This document shows, one piece after another, positions 25,171-35,093 of a stretch of DNA of 41,206 nt. The stretch spans positions 1 through 41,206 of the forward strand of contig DAIDMD010000144.1 of assembly GCA_027449165.1 (NCBI GenBank), written 5' to 3'. A program made the position numbers and the translations under genes. The notes under the pieces were generated by a model. The model was not told the origin of the DNA. It ran no database searches and was given only the letters and a program-made list of their open reading frames with translations. This stretch comes from Acidiferrobacter sp. (GTDB lineage Bacteria; Pseudomonadota; Gammaproteobacteria; Acidiferrobacterales; Acidiferrobacteraceae). Within the stretch, counting starts at the first letter, position 1. Each line of letters starts with the position of its first letter.

Positions 25171-28100
25171 ATGGTAGGTCTGACGGGGCGCTGGCGCACG
25201 TTCTGGCGCAACCGCAGCCGCGGCGCGCGCTATATCCTCACGGCGATCGCGGCGCTCCTTATCCTGCTCGCCGGCGCGCTCGGCACGAGCCCGCTTTGGT
25301 TGACGCCGCTTTTGCAAACCGGAAAGCCGGCGCTGGAGGCGGCCTTGACGCGCGCCGTGGGGGCCCCCGTGCGCATCGGGGCGGTGGCGGCGCGGATCGA
25401 CTGGCGCCCCGGATTCGTGCTCCGGCGGGTGACCATCTCGGGCCGTTCCGGCCCGGCCGTGACGGTCCAGGCCGTGCGCATCGACCTGTCGTGGCTCGCC
25501 TTGTCGCAGGGACGCCTGTGGCCGGCCTTCATCGGCGTCGCCGGGGCGCGCCTCAATCTGCGCAAGACCGCCCGGGGTTTTCATGTCGTAGGGCTGGCGC
25601 GCTCCGGCGGCCGGCCTTTCGACTGGCGCGGATTTCTCGGCACGATCCACACCTTGAGGCTCACGGCGGGGCGGATCGCGATCGCCTTGCCGGGGCGGCG
25701 CCTGGTGTCGCTTCAGGGGCTCGACGCGGCCTGGGCGACCGGCATCAAGGGTGGCACGCTCACCGCCCAGGCGACGATCCCCGGGGTGTGCGGCCGCTGC
25801 CGGGCGGACGTCGAGTTTTCGGGCCGCGGATTCTCGCTGCGGCACTTCCAGGGGGCGGTGGGCGTACGGGTATCGGCCCTCGACCTTCACGCCGCCGCGG
25901 CCCTCGGCGGCCGCGCGCGGATGCGCCCTTTGGCCGGCATCGTCGACGGGCAGCTCTGGACGACCTGGCGCCGGGGACGGCTTGGGTTTGTCGGCGGCGA
26001 CGCACGCCTCACGAAGGCCTTCGTGCCGGCCACCCGGTTCAATCGGGCGCTCGCGGTCAGCGACCTCTCCGGGCGCTTTAGCCTTAAGATCGACCGGCGG
26101 GGCTTCCGGTTTTATGCCGCCGATCTCGTGTCCGACCTGGCGGGTGTGCGCTCGCAGACCCGCACCCTGTCCGTGACCCGAAGGGGGCGGCTGTGGCGCG
26201 TGGAGGCCGACCGGGTGCGGCTGGCCCAGGCCGCCTATGTCGCATCGCGTATCCGCCCGGTGAACCCCAGGCTGGCGCGATGGTTGGCCATGGATCCCGT
26301 GGGCTCCTTGCAGCGATTGCGGCTGCGTCTGCGCCCGGGCCGGCACTGGCGGTACGGGGTGCGCACCCGCTTTTCCGGTCTCGGGTTCGGGCACCGGCAG
26401 TCCGGTCCGTTCTTCGCGCAGGCCTCGGGCACGCTCGCCGCGAATACCGAGGGGGGGCAGCTTGTCGTGACCGGCCTGCACGGCCTGGTGCGGGGGCCGG
26501 CGGATGTGCCGGGCCCGCTGGCGGTTCACGCCCTCACGGCCCGATTCGCCTGGCAAAAAGACGGGCGCGGCCTGTCGTGGCGGCTTCCGGCCCTCCATCT
26601 GGCGTCGAACGCGGGAACCGTGGACGCCACCGCGAGCGGGGTGAGCGGGACGGGCCAAGGCCCGGTCCTGTCCCTGAACGCGGCGCTGCGCGATGTGCGG
26701 ATCTCGGCCCTGAAGACCCTGTACCCGCGGTCCCTCCAGGGTCATCTTCGGCGGTGGCTCGCGCGCACCGTGCGCGGGGGCATCATAACCGGCGGTCACA
26801 TCGTCCTTCAGGGCCCACTGAGGCGCTTCCCGTTCCGGCACGGCGGCGGCGTGTTTCAGACCACCTTGCAGATCGCGCACGGCCGTTACCGGTTCCTGCC
26901 GGATTGGCCCGCCGCGCGCGATCTTGCGGTCACGGTGACCGAGCAGAACGCGCAGCTCGCCGTGAGCGGTTCGGGGACCGTCGGAGGGGTCGCGGTCCCC
27001 GCCCTGGCGGTGCACGCGGGTCCTCTCGGGACGCCCGGCGGCAGCGCCGCCGTGCGCGTGCGCGGCCAAGGGGATCTCCGGAACCTTCTGCGCCTGGTCC
27101 TGCCCCACGTCCGGACCAAACTCCGACCCGTGCTCCCGGTCGCGATCACGGGCGCGGGGGCCGCGCGCCTGGCGCTTACCCTGCACATCCCGTTTTCGCG
27201 CCGCAACGGGCCGCTGACCCTCCACGGCCACGTCGATCTGAAGAACGCCAGCCTGCGCTATCCCCTGGGGTCGCGGTTCCTGACCTGGCGGGCCCTCGCC
27301 GGACGGGTCGCGTTCAACGACGCGGGCCCCGACGGCGGACATCTGGCCGGCCGCCTGCTGGGCGGTCCGTTTACGCTCGCCTTGAAGCCGCGCCGGCACG
27401 GGGGTGTGCGCGGCGCGGCCCAGGGGTCCATAGACGCCGCGCACGTGAGGGCTCTGGCGGGGCCTGCCCGTCCGTACGTCCGGGGCGCCGTGGCCTGGCA
27501 CCTGACGTTCACGCAGGGCAAGCGCCTGCACGCCGCGGTGAGCGCCGATCTGCGCGGGCTCGCCCTGCGCCTGCCCTATCCCGCCGGCAAGGCCCTGGGC
27601 GTGCCGGCCACCGCGCACATCGCGCTCGCAAGCGGCCCGCGCGGCCTTGTCGTGCAAGGCGACGTGCCCCGGCATCTCGCCGCGGCGTACGTCAAGCCGC
27701 GCGGACGCCTCCCGGGTCTGTGGGTCGGGATCGGCTCGGCCGCGCCCCCTAAGGTCGTCGGTCCGGGGCTTGCCGTGGGCGTGCGCAGCGGTTATCTGGC
27801 CGTGACGCCGTGGCTGGCGCTCGTCCGGGCCCTGGGCCGGGCGCATCTGGGCACGCCGCAGACCCGGGCCTTGCTGACCCCGCGGGCGCTCGCCGCCTAT
27901 GTCGGGTCCCTGACGTGGCGCGGGCGGTCGTTCACGACGGTCCACGCGCGCTTCGAGCGCACCGGGACGGCATGGGCCGGCGCGCTCGAGGGACCCGATA
28001 TCGTCGGGACGGTCAGTTGGCGCCCCGGCCCCCGCCCTGTGCTCGTGGCGCACCTCGTCCGCCTGGTCATACCCCCGCGGGCCCGCCGGCGCCGGGTCCC

Positions 28101-28941
28101 GGCGGGCCGGTCTCAGGTCAGCGACCCGCACCGGTTGCCGGCGATCCGGTTTACGGCCAACAGCCTTAACATCGACGGCCACTATGTCGGGCGCGTCGCC
28201 ATCGACGGCGTACCCTATCCCGACGGCTTTCGGTTCACGCGGATCTCGCTTGTGCGTCCGCACGCGAGCGTCCAGGCCGATGGGCAGTGGACGCTGCGCG
28301 GCGGCCTGCCCGAGTCGCTCTTCACGTTCTCCCTCGACAGCCGGGACCTGGGCCGCACGCTGGCGGAGTGGGGCCTGCTCGATCAAGTCGCCGGGGGGAG
28401 CATGACCGCGCACGGGACCCTGAACTGGCCGGGGAGCCCGGCGGCCTTTGCGCTTGCCAAGCTCGAGGCGAAGGTGCAATTCCTGGCCCGCAACGGCCGT
28501 TTCGTCAAGGTGCGGCAGGGGGCGGGCAAACTGCTCGGGATCTTCAATGTGGATTCCATCGTCCACTATCTGACCTTGGATTTCAGCGATATCTTCGGGC
28601 GCGGATTTGCCTTTGGTCGGATCGATGGCACACTGATCGCCCAGGGCGGCGTGGCGAAGACCGGCGGCATCCATGTCCAGGGGGCGTCGGCCAACGTGAT
28701 CGTGTCGGGGCAGACGGATCTCGTGGCCAAGACCCTCGACCTGAAGCTCCGGGTGTATCCCCACATCCAGAACAACGTCACGCTCGCCACCGGTCTCCTC
28801 GGGGGACCGATCGCGGGCGCGGTCATGCTGCTCATGCAAAAGATATTCGCCCAGGAGATCAGCCAGGGGATCGGCACGACCTACTACATCGAGGGTCCAT
28901 GGAGCAAACCAAGCATTCACAAGAAGGCGGACAAGCACTAG
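25171..28941 (+). CDS. yhdP: AsmA-like lipid-transport protein YhdP
   Basis: This large protein (1256 residues) has one N-terminal membrane helix (about 22-44) and a long beta-rich periplasmic part, as in the YhdP/TamB/YdbH group thought to bridge the inner and outer membranes and carry phospholipids outward. The C-terminal DUF3971/AsmA region includes KLLGIFNVDSIVHYLTLDFSD, typical of YhdP. Its length is close to that of E. coli YhdP (about 1266). No strong ribosome site precedes the ATG at 25171. Its 3' end overlaps the nitrilase-like gene by 43 bases. Confidence 0.93.
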   Translation: MVGLTGRWRTFWRNRSRGARYILTAIAALLILLAGALGTSPLWLTPLLQTGKPALEAALTRAVGAPVRIGAVAARIDWRPGFVLRRVTISGRSGPAVTVQAVRIDLSWLALSQGRLWPAFIGVAGARLNLRKTARGFHVVGLARSGGRPFDWRGFLGTIHTLRLTAGRIAIALPGRRLVSLQGLDAAWATGIKGGTLTAQATIPGVCGRCRADVEFSGRGFSLRHFQGAVGVRVSALDLHAAAALGGRARMRPLAGIVDGQLWTTWRRGRLGFVGGDARLTKAFVPATRFNRALAVSDLSGRFSLKIDRRGFRFYAADLVSDLAGVRSQTRTLSVTRRGRLWRVEADRVRLAQAAYVASRIRPVNPRLARWLAMDPVGSLQRLRLRLRPGRHWRYGVRTRFSGLGFGHRQSGPFFAQASGTLAANTEGGQLVVTGLHGLVRGPADVPGPLAVHALTARFAWQKDGRGLSWRLPALHLASNAGTVDATASGVSGTGQGPVLSLNAALRDVRISALKTLYPRSLQGHLRRWLARTVRGGIITGGHIVLQGPLRRFPFRHGGGVFQTTLQIAHGRYRFLPDWPAARDLAVTVTEQNAQLAVSGSGTVGGVAVPALAVHAGPLGTPGGSAAVRVRGQGDLRNLLRLVLPHVRTKLRPVLPVAITGAGAARLALTLHIPFSRRNGPLTLHGHVDLKNASLRYPLGSRFLTWRALAGRVAFNDAGPDGGHLAGRLLGGPFTLALKPRRHGGVRGAAQGSIDAAHVRALAGPARPYVRGAVAWHLTFTQGKRLHAAVSADLRGLALRLPYPAGKALGVPATAHIALASGPRGLVVQGDVPRHLAAAYVKPRGRLPGLWVGIGSAAPPKVVGPGLAVGVRSGYLAVTPWLALVRALGRAHLGTPQTRALLTPRALAAYVGSLTWRGRSFTTVHARFERTGTAWAGALEGPDIVGTVSWRPGPRPVLVAHLVRLVIPPRARRRRVPAGRSQVSDPHRLPAIRFTANSLNIDGHYVGRVAIDGVPYPDGFRFTRISLVRPHASVQADGQWTLRGGLPESLFTFSLDSRDLGRTLAEWGLLDQVAGGSMTAHGTLNWPGSPAAFALAKLEAKVQFLARNGRFVKVRQGAGKLLGIFNVDSIVHYLTLDFSDIFGRGFAFGRIDGTLIAQGGVAKTGGIHVQGASANVIVSGQTDLVAKTLDLKLRVYPHIQNNVTLATGLLGGPIAGAVMLLMQKIFAQEISQGIGTTYYIEGPWSKPSIHKKADKH

Positions 28942-29750
28942 CGGGGTCGGTGGCCGCCGTGCAGATGTGTTCCGGGAGCGACGTGGGCGCCAATCTCGCC
29001 GCGGCCCGCGAACACCTGCGCTACGCGCGCGCCCAGGGCGCCGGCCTTGCGGTGCTGCCCGAGAATTTCGCGCTCATGGCCGCATCCCAGGATCAGCGCC
29101 TGCGCCATGCCGAGGCCGACGGCGGCGGTCCGATTCAAGATGCGATCGCGCGCCTTGCCCGCGAGCTCTCCTTATGGGTCGTGGCCGGGACCCTCCCCAT
29201 GCGCTGCGGCGATCCGGCCAGGGTCCGGTCGGCCTGCCTCGTGTTCGACGACCGGGGGGAACGCGTCGCGCGCTATGATAAGATCCATCTCTTCGACGTG
29301 GATCTGGGCCCTGGCGAGCGCTACGCGGAGTCCGACGCCTTCGAGGCGGGCGAGACCCCGGTGACGATCGATACGCCATCGGGCCGGCTCGGGCTTGCGA
29401 TCTGCTACGATCTGCGATTTCCCGAGCTGTTTCGCGCACTGCTCTCGGCGGGCGCCGAAATCGTGGCCCTGCCTTCGGCGTTCACCGTTCCGACGGGGGA
29501 GGCGCATTGGGAGATCCTGGTGCGGGCTCGGGCCATCGAAAACAGTTGCTATATGGTGGCCTCGGCGCAAGGCGGGCGCCACGACAATGGCCGCACCACC
29601 TATGGGCACAGCCTGATCGTCGATCCCTGGGGCAGGGTCCTGGCGGCGCGGCCCGAGGGCCCCGGGGTCGTTGTGGCGGGGTTCGACCGCGGATCGGTAG
29701 CGGCGGTGCGCCGCCGCCTCCCCAGTGTCATGCATCGGAGGCTTGAATGA
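28899..29750 (+). CDS. Nit-type carbon-nitrogen hydrolase (probable deaminated glutathione amidase)
   Basis: The protein has 283 residues with a nitrilase fold. The catalytic triad is visible as Glu55 (LPENFAL), Lys128 ([11 protein letters not shown]) and Cys169 ([11 protein letters not shown]). It is closest in pattern to Nit1/NitB enzymes, which hydrolyse deaminated glutathione to alpha-ketoglutarate and Cys-Gly, a metabolite-repair reaction. The position between yhdP and tldD is conserved in Pseudomonas. I use the ATG at 28899 (GAGGG four bases upstream); a GTG about 17 codons later would fit the family core more tightly and avoid the overlap with yhdP. The stop overlaps the tldD start. 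Confidence 0.9.
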   Translation: MEQTKHSQEGGQALAGSVAAVQMCSGSDVGANLAAAREHLRYARAQGAGLAVLPENFALMAASQDQRLRHAEADGGGPIQDAIARLARELSLWVVAGTLPMRCGDPARVRSACLVFDDRGERVARYDKIHLFDVDLGPGERYAESDAFEAGETPVTIDTPSGRLGLAICYDLRFPELFRALLSAGAEIVALPSAFTVPTGEAHWEILVRARAIENSCYMVASAQGGRHDNGRTTYGHSLIVDPWGRVLAARPEGPGVVVAGFDRGSVAAVRRRLPSVMHRRLE

Positions 29751-31210
29751 CAACAGAGACATTGCACAGCCGGAATTTGGAGCGGGCCCGCGAATCGCTG
29801 CTTGCGCCCGCGGGGATAGGCGCGGGCGAACTCGACCAGGTCATGGGGCGCATGCTGGGCCACCAGGTCGATTACGCCGATCTGTATTTCCAGTACAGCC
29901 GCCAGGAGTCCTGGTCCCTGGAGGAGGGCCAGGTGAAGTCGGGGAGCCGCCACATAGAGCAGGGCGTGGGGGTACGGGCGATCGCCGGCGAAAAGACCGG
30001 ATTCGCCTACTCGGACGAGATCGTCCTGCCGGCGCTGCTCGACGCGGCGACGGCGGCACGGGCGATCGCCCGCGGGGGCCGGGAGCAGACCGCGGCGCTC
30101 GCAGCGCGCGATGGCCGCGCACTTTCCCTGTACGAGCCGTCGGACCCGCTTTTGAGCCTGGAAGACGCCGCGAAGGTGGCGCTGCTCGAGCGGGTCGAAC
30201 AGGAGGCGCGCCGGCTCGACCCGCGCGTCAAGCAGGTGATGGCGAGCCTGGGCGGTTCGCAGGAGACCGTCTTGGTCTTGCGCAGCGACGGCGTCATGGC
30301 CGCCGACGTCCGGCCGCTCGTGCGCCTCAACGTGACGGTCATAGTCGAGCAGGACGGCCGCCGGGAGCAGGGCACGGCCGGCGGCGGCGCGCGCACCGAC
30401 TACGGATACTTTCTGGCCGAGGACCGGGCGCTGTCTTATGCGCGCGAGGCGGTGCGCCAGGCGCTCGTGAACCTCGCGGCATCGCCGGCGCCGGCCGGCA
30501 CGATGCAGGTGGTCCTGGGGCCCGGGTGGCCCGGCATCCTCCTGCACGAGGCCATAGGCCACGGGCTGGAGGGCGACTTCAACCGCAAGGGGACCTCGGC
30601 CTTCGCCGGGCGGCTCGGCGAAAAGATCGCGGCCGAGACCTGCACCGTGGTCGACGACGGCACCCTGGCCGGCCGCCGCGGCTCGCTGAACGTCGACGAC
30701 GAGGGGACCCCCACCCAAAACACCGTCCTGATCGAGCGGGGCATCCTGCGCGGCTATATCCAGGACCGCATGAACGCGAGGCTCATGGGCATGGCGCCTA
30801 CCGGAAACGGCCGCCGCGAGTCCTACGCCCATATCCCGATGCCGCGCATGACCAATACCTACATGCTGGCCGGCCAGACCCCGCCCGAGGAGATCATCGC
30901 GTCGGTCAAGAAGGGGCTGTACGCCGTCAACTTCGGCGGGGGCCAGGTCGACATCACCTCGGGCAAGTTCGTGTTTTCGGCGAGCGAGGCCTACCTCATC
31001 GAGAACGGCCGGATCGGGCGGCCGGTGCGCGGCGCGACCATCATCGGCAACGGTCCGGACGTGCTGAAGCGGGTCGCCATGGTCGGCAACGACCTGGCCC
31101 TGGACACGGGCGTCGGGACCTGCGGCAAGGACGGCCAGAGCGTGCCGGTGGGCGTGGGCCAGCCGACCTTGCGGATCGATGGCATGACAGTGGGCGGAAC
31201 GGAGGAATGA
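29747..31210 (+). CDS. tldD: Metalloprotease TldD
   Basis: This 487-residue zinc protease subunit pairs with TldE/PmbA to trim unfolded peptides, as in microcin B17 maturation and CcdA degradation. The metal motif HEAIGH at 267-272 ([12 protein letters not shown]) is intact. The C-terminal [20 protein letters not shown] and [16 protein letters not shown] segments are typical. It is coupled to the nitrilase-like gene by ATGA and to pmbA at its stop. Confidence 0.97.
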   Translation: MTTETLHSRNLERARESLLAPAGIGAGELDQVMGRMLGHQVDYADLYFQYSRQESWSLEEGQVKSGSRHIEQGVGVRAIAGEKTGFAYSDEIVLPALLDAATAARAIARGGREQTAALAARDGRALSLYEPSDPLLSLEDAAKVALLERVEQEARRLDPRVKQVMASLGGSQETVLVLRSDGVMAADVRPLVRLNVTVIVEQDGRREQGTAGGGARTDYGYFLAEDRALSYAREAVRQALVNLAASPAPAGTMQVVLGPGWPGILLHEAIGHGLEGDFNRKGTSAFAGRLGEKIAAETCTVVDDGTLAGRRGSLNVDDEGTPTQNTVLIERGILRGYIQDRMNARLMGMAPTGNGRRESYAHIPMPRMTNTYMLAGQTPPEEIIASVKKGLYAVNFGGGQVDITSGKFVFSASEAYLIENGRIGRPVRGATIIGNGPDVLKRVAMVGNDLALDTGVGTCGKDGQSVPVGVGQPTLRIDGMTVGGTEE

Positions 31211-32556
31211 TGGACGCCATGACCGCAAAAGGTAAGGGGACGCCCTCGCTCGAGGATTTGGCGGGCCAGGCCCTGGATCTGGCCCGGCGCCAGGGGGCGA
31301 GCGCCGCCGAGGTGAATGCCGGCCTGGGACACGGGTTTTCGGTGACGGTCCGCAAAGGCGAGGTCGAGACCGTGGAGCATCATCGCGACAAGAGCCTGTC
31401 GGTCACGGTCTTTTTCGGGGATCGAAGCGGATCGGCGAGCACCTCGGATTTCCGGACCCAGGCCTTGTCGGAGGCGGTCGTGGCGGCCTGTGCCATCGCG
31501 CGCCATACCGCCGCCGATCCCTACAACGGCCTGGCCGATCCGGCCCATCTGGCGCGCGAGATCCCCGATCTCGACCTTCATCACCCCTGGCCGCTGTCTG
31601 TGGAGGAGGCGATCGTTCTGGCCAAGCGCTGCGAGGACGCGGCCTTCGCCGCCGATCCGCGCATCCGCAACTCCGAGGGGGCGAGCGTCACCACCCACGA
31701 TGGGGTCGACGTGTACGCGACCAGCCACGGTTTTCTCGGGACCGTGCGCGCCAGCCGCCACGGGGTGAGCTGCGCGGTATTGGGCGAGGACGGCCAAGGC
31801 GGGATGCAGCGCGATTACGAGTACGCCGCCGTCCGCGATCCGCGCGACCTGCCGGACGTCGAGGAGGTAGGGCGGGGGGCCGCCCGGCGGACCGCGCGCC
31901 GGCTGGGCGCCCGTCAGATCAAGACCTGCCAGGTCCCGGTCCTCTTCGAGGCGCCGGTGGCGCGCAGCCTCGTGTCGCATCTGGTGTCGGCGATCAGCGG
32001 CCCGAGCCTCTACCGGCGCTCGTCGTTTCTCGTCGACAGCGTCGGCACGGCGCTGTTTCCGGCATGGACGCACTTGTACGAGGAGCCGCACCGCAAGAAG
32101 GCGATGGGCAGCGCGCCGTTCGACGGCGAGGGCGTCGAGACCCGCTACCGCGATCTCGTCACCGACGGCGTGTTGCGCCGCTACTGCCTGGACAGTTACT
32201 CGGCGCGCAAGCTCGGGCTCGTCACCACCGGCAACGCAGGCGGCGTGCACAATCTCATCGTCGCTTCCGGCACGGAGGACCTGGCAGGCCTTCTGCGTCA
32301 GATGGGGCGCGGTCTCTTCGTGACCGAACTCATAGGGTTCGGGATCAACCATGTGACGGGCGATTATTCGCGGGGGGCGGCCGGCTTCTGGGTGGAGGAT
32401 GGCCAGCTCGCCTATCCGGTGGAAGAGATCACGATCGCCGCGAATCTGCGCGATATGTATAAGGGCCTCGTGGCGGTCGGACGCGACGTCGACACCCGGC
32501 GCAATATCTGCACGGGGTCGTGGCTTTTGGAGCGGATGACGGTGGCCGGCGGCTGA
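31207..32556 (+). CDS. pmbA: TldE/PmbA metalloprotease partner subunit
   Basis: The protein has 449 residues and is homologous to TldD but lacks the HExxxH motif, as expected for the non-catalytic TldE half of the heterodimer. Typical segments are [34 protein letters not shown] and [21 protein letters not shown] (in part). Two adjacent ATGs (31207 and 31210) follow GGAGG at 31201-31205; the second has better spacing (4 bases), so the mature start may be 31210. It closes the long gene run, and its stop abuts the stop of a minus-strand gene. Confidence 0.94.
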   Translation: MMDAMTAKGKGTPSLEDLAGQALDLARRQGASAAEVNAGLGHGFSVTVRKGEVETVEHHRDKSLSVTVFFGDRSGSASTSDFRTQALSEAVVAACAIARHTAADPYNGLADPAHLAREIPDLDLHHPWPLSVEEAIVLAKRCEDAAFAADPRIRNSEGASVTTHDGVDVYATSHGFLGTVRASRHGVSCAVLGEDGQGGMQRDYEYAAVRDPRDLPDVEEVGRGAARRTARRLGARQIKTCQVPVLFEAPVARSLVSHLVSAISGPSLYRRSSFLVDSVGTALFPAWTHLYEEPHRKKAMGSAPFDGEGVETRYRDLVTDGVLRRYCLDSYSARKLGLVTTGNAGGVHNLIVASGTEDLAGLLRQMGRGLFVTELIGFGINHVTGDYSRGAAGFWVEDGQLAYPVEEITIAANLRDMYKGLVAVGRDVDTRRNICTGSWLLERMTVAGG

Positions 32557-33018
32557 TCACGAGCCGAGGTCGATTTCGTAGGCGTTGTCGTCGACCGCAA
32601 GGCCCCGCTGCTGCGCAAGCCGCTGCGTTTCCCGCGACAGGAGCGCATGGACGCGCGACCGCTCGCGCATGTCGTCCAGGATCCATGCGATATCGGCGGG
32701 GTGGCAGAGCCGCCCGGCGGTGCGCAGGTGGCGGACCGCGATGGCCGCGGGGCCGACGTCGCAGAGTACCGGCAGGGGCAGGTCCAGGGGCAGGATGAAC
32801 CGGTGGGCGACCCACGACACCGGGCTGCGCGGGTCCATCGCCCGGCGCACGTCGATCCGGAAGTGTCCGGCCCCGCCGCCGAGCTTCAGGAGCTCCTCCA
32901 GCCAGTCGATCGCAAGCCCTTGATGGACGATGAGGGTGCGGCCCCGGTAGCGGGCAAAAAAGCGGTCGAGGCGCCGGTGATCGCGGCGATCTTCCAGTAT
33001 CCGCATCAGGGCCTTCAT
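32557..33018 (-). CDS. Hypothetical protein
   Basis: The product has 153 residues if started at the ATG at 33018; a TTG at 33063 is an upstream alternative, and neither has a clear ribosome site. It is soluble with no signal peptide. The N-terminus is basic (RRDHRRLDRFFARYRGR), the middle hydrophobic with RFILPLDLPLPVLCDVGPAA, and the C-terminus helical (LLSRETQRLAQQRG). I recognise no family. It is not the DUF615 YjgA protein that neighbours pmbA in E. coli. Its stop codon directly touches the pmbA stop, and it is divergent from the dehydrogenase gene. Confidence 0.55.
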   Translation of the reverse strand: MKALMRILEDRRDHRRLDRFFARYRGRTLIVHQGLAIDWLEELLKLGGGAGHFRIDVRRAMDPRSPVSWVAHRFILPLDLPLPVLCDVGPAAIAVRHLRTAGRLCHPADIAWILDDMRERSRVHALLSRETQRLAQQRGLAVDDNAYEIDLGS

Positions 33019-33074
33019 GGGCCGATGATGCCAATCCCATGGCGCCGGCACAAGCGCGGCCAACGGAGGAGCGG

Positions 33075-34484
33075 ATGGAATGCGATGTCCTTGTGATCGG
33101 GTCCGGTCCCGGCGGTTACCGGGCGGCGGTGCTGGCGGCCTTGCGCGGGCTGAAGACCGTCATCGTGGAAAGGGCCGTATGGGGCGGGTGCTGCCTGAAC
33201 CGCGGGTGTGTCCCGAAGAAGGACTGGTACCATAGCGCGCGCCTGCTCGAATCCGCCGGCCGTCTCGCCGGTCGCGGCGTCGTGGGCGACCTGCGCGGCG
33301 ACATCGGGCAGGCGTGGCGGCATCAGCGCGATGTGGTCACGGCGGTTCGCGACAGTTACCGGTCGTATCTAAAGCGCCTGGGCGTGGTCGCCCTGGAGGG
33401 TCAGGCGCGGTTCCAGGATCCCGGCACGGTGGTCGTGGGGCCGGACGGCGCCACGGTCGCGCCGCGCGCGGTGGTCGTCGCCACCGGCTCCAGCCCGCAC
33501 GTTCCGGAGGGCCTCGAGGTAGTGCCCGGGCGCGTCCTCCATACCGATCTCCTGTTCGACGAGCCGGTCCCGGAGGGCGGGCGGGTCCTCGTCGTGGGCG
33601 GCGGGGTGGTGGCGCTCGAGTTCGCCTATATCTTGCGGGCCTTCGGGCGCGAGGTGCGCTGGCTTGCCCGCCAGGACCCGTTTACGCGCGCGGAGTTCAG
33701 CCCGGCCGCCATGAAGCTCCTGCGCGCCGCCATGGCCGATGCCGGACTCGTCCCGATCCGCGCCGGGGTCGGCGGGATCGCGGTGTCCGAGGCCGGCGTG
33801 TCGCTTGCGACGACCGACAACGGGACCCTGGAGGCCGACTGGGTCCTGCTCGCGACCGGGCGGCGGCCGGTGACCGAAGGGTTGGGGCTCGAGCGCACGT
33901 CCGTGCGGCTCGATGCGCGCGGCCACATCCTGGTCGACGATGAGATGCGCGCGGCGGGCACGGCGATCTACGCCATCGGCGATTGCGTGGCCGGCCCCAT
34001 GACCGCCAACCGCGCGCTCTACGAGGCCGGCGTGGCCATCGACAATATCATAAGGCCCGGAAGCCATAAGCGGGACCTCGCGCGCGTGCCCGAGGCCGTA
34101 TACAGCGCGATCGAATTGGCGCGCGTAGGCCTCACCGAAGAGCAGGCCGAGGACCGGGGGTTCGAGCCCGGAATCGGTTTCGCGGCCTTCGAGAGCTCGC
34201 CGCGGGCGCTGGGGCAGGACGACCCCCAAGGCTATGTGCGCGTCGTCGCGGACCTCGACAGCGGCGCGTTCCTCGGGGGGGAGGTCGTGGGCGCCGAGGC
34301 GGGCGAGTTGATCCACATGCTTACGGCAAGCCCTTCGGCGGGCACCCTGCGGCGCCTGGCCGGCACATGCTTTAATCACCCGTCGCGCAGCGAGGAGTTC
34401 CAGAACGCCGTCGAGACCTTGGCCGCCAAATGGAAACTTCAGGGGCAGGTGTTCGGCCCCGCGCCGCTCGACGACAGCGTGTGA
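33075..34484 (+). CDS. Stand-alone dihydrolipoamide dehydrogenase-like flavoprotein
   Basis: This 469-residue class I flavin disulfide reductase has an N-terminal FAD-binding GSGPGG (9-14), a redox-active disulfide Cys40/Cys45 (GGCCLNRGCVPKK), an NAD-binding GGGVVALEFAY and the GDCVAG motif. The C-terminal catalytic His435/Glu440 (NHPSRSEE) matches His444/Glu449 spacing in E. coli Lpd. An extra cysteine, Cys39, precedes the redox pair where Lpd has Thr. No 2-oxoacid dehydrogenase, glycine-cleavage or lipoate-binding gene is adjacent, so the substrate is open. Start: ATG with GGAGGAGCGG upstream. Confidence 0.85.
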   Translation: MECDVLVIGSGPGGYRAAVLAALRGLKTVIVERAVWGGCCLNRGCVPKKDWYHSARLLESAGRLAGRGVVGDLRGDIGQAWRHQRDVVTAVRDSYRSYLKRLGVVALEGQARFQDPGTVVVGPDGATVAPRAVVVATGSSPHVPEGLEVVPGRVLHTDLLFDEPVPEGGRVLVVGGGVVALEFAYILRAFGREVRWLARQDPFTRAEFSPAAMKLLRAAMADAGLVPIRAGVGGIAVSEAGVSLATTDNGTLEADWVLLATGRRPVTEGLGLERTSVRLDARGHILVDDEMRAAGTAIYAIGDCVAGPMTANRALYEAGVAIDNIIRPGSHKRDLARVPEAVYSAIELARVGLTEEQAEDRGFEPGIGFAAFESSPRALGQDDPQGYVRVVADLDSGAFLGGEVVGAEAGELIHMLTASPSAGTLRRLAGTCFNHPSRSEEFQNAVETLAAKWKLQGQVFGPAPLDDSV

Positions 34485-34533
34485 CGCTCGGGCCGCGGAG
34501 GAGGGGGGATTTACGGCGTTTGCGCGCGGGCTG

Positions 34534-34562
34534 TTGCGAGCCGCCGGGTTTTGGACCATAGT
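34534..34562 (+). promoter_or_regulatory. Candidate promoter of the WYL-like gene
   Basis: The -35 TTGCGA (34534-34539, 4 of 6) and -10 CATAGT (34557-34562, 4 of 6) are spaced 17 bases. The predicted start near 34569 leaves a 38-base leader holding the inverted repeat described next. Confidence 0.4.
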
Positions 34563-34581
34563 AAATTAGAGTAGGGAGCGT

Positions 34582-34597
34582 TGCCGAAATATCGGCA
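34582..34597 (+). promoter_or_regulatory. Perfect inverted repeat in 5' leader
   Basis: TGCCGA-AATA-TCGGCA forms a 6-bp stem with a 4-base loop, directly before the GGGGGAGG ribosome site of the WYL-like gene. It could be an operator or an RNA hairpin that controls access to the ribosome site. Confidence 0.4.
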
Positions 34598-34606
34598 GGG
34601 GGAGGC

Positions 34607-35014
34607 ATGACGGAAGATGTCTTGGATGTTTTGAAAGAGGCTGTCCGGTCCCGGCGTTGTTGCGCGCTGCGCTATCGCGATCAGACCCAGGTTCGCGTGG
34701 CGGAGCCGCATGCCATTTACGAGGATGCAAGCGGCGAGATCATCGTCGATTGCTATCAGGTCGGCGGATACTCGGAGTCCGGGCGTACGCCGCCCTTCTG
34801 GCGTCCGTTCCGCGTCCGCAAGATCAGCGCCGCGGCCTTGCTGAAGAAGACCTTCCTGCCCAGGCGTTCCGAGGGCTTTAGCCCCACCCGCTCGCGGTAT
34901 CGCAAGGGCCTCATCTGCGCGGTCGCCGAGGGCGAAGTCCCGCTCGCGCGCACGTCCGCCCCCTTGTCGGAGCCGGTCGGGCCGTTTCGGCCCCCGAAGA
35001 CGCTGCGGCGTTAG
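34607..35014 (+). CDS. Small WYL-domain-like protein
   Basis: The protein has 135 residues. The pattern CCALRYRDQTQVRVAEPHAIYED, then IIVDCYQVGGYSESGR, then FWRPFRVRKISAAALL matches the WYL fold, a ligand- or nucleic-acid-sensing beta domain (segments given in part). Most WYL proteins carry a helix-turn-helix before this domain; here it stands almost alone, followed by a basic Pro-rich tail. The start is firm: GGGGGAGG lies 2-4 bases before the ATG. It has its own promoter and is convergent with ptsI. A sensor or adaptor role is inference. Confidence 0.6.
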   Translation: MTEDVLDVLKEAVRSRRCCALRYRDQTQVRVAEPHAIYEDASGEIIVDCYQVGGYSESGRTPPFWRPFRVRKISAAALLKKTFLPRRSEGFSPTRSRYRKGLICAVAEGEVPLARTSAPLSEPVGPFRPPKTLRR

Positions 35015-35093
35015 CCTAAGCCCCTGTCGCGCCACGCCCGGGTGCGGCCCCCCCCGCCTCGGCGGGCCGCGTTGGCGCCTCGGCGGGCTCCGC

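Noticed and set aside
25102-28938. Very long open frame on the minus strand opposite yhdP
   Set aside because: It is low-complexity (Arg, Gly, Pro rich), lacks a ribosome site and lies antisense to a well-recognised gene; high G+C keeps antisense frames open.
35053-35066. CCCGCC/GGCGGG palindrome downstream of ptsI as a terminator
   Set aside because: The loop is only two bases and no T tract follows on either strand.
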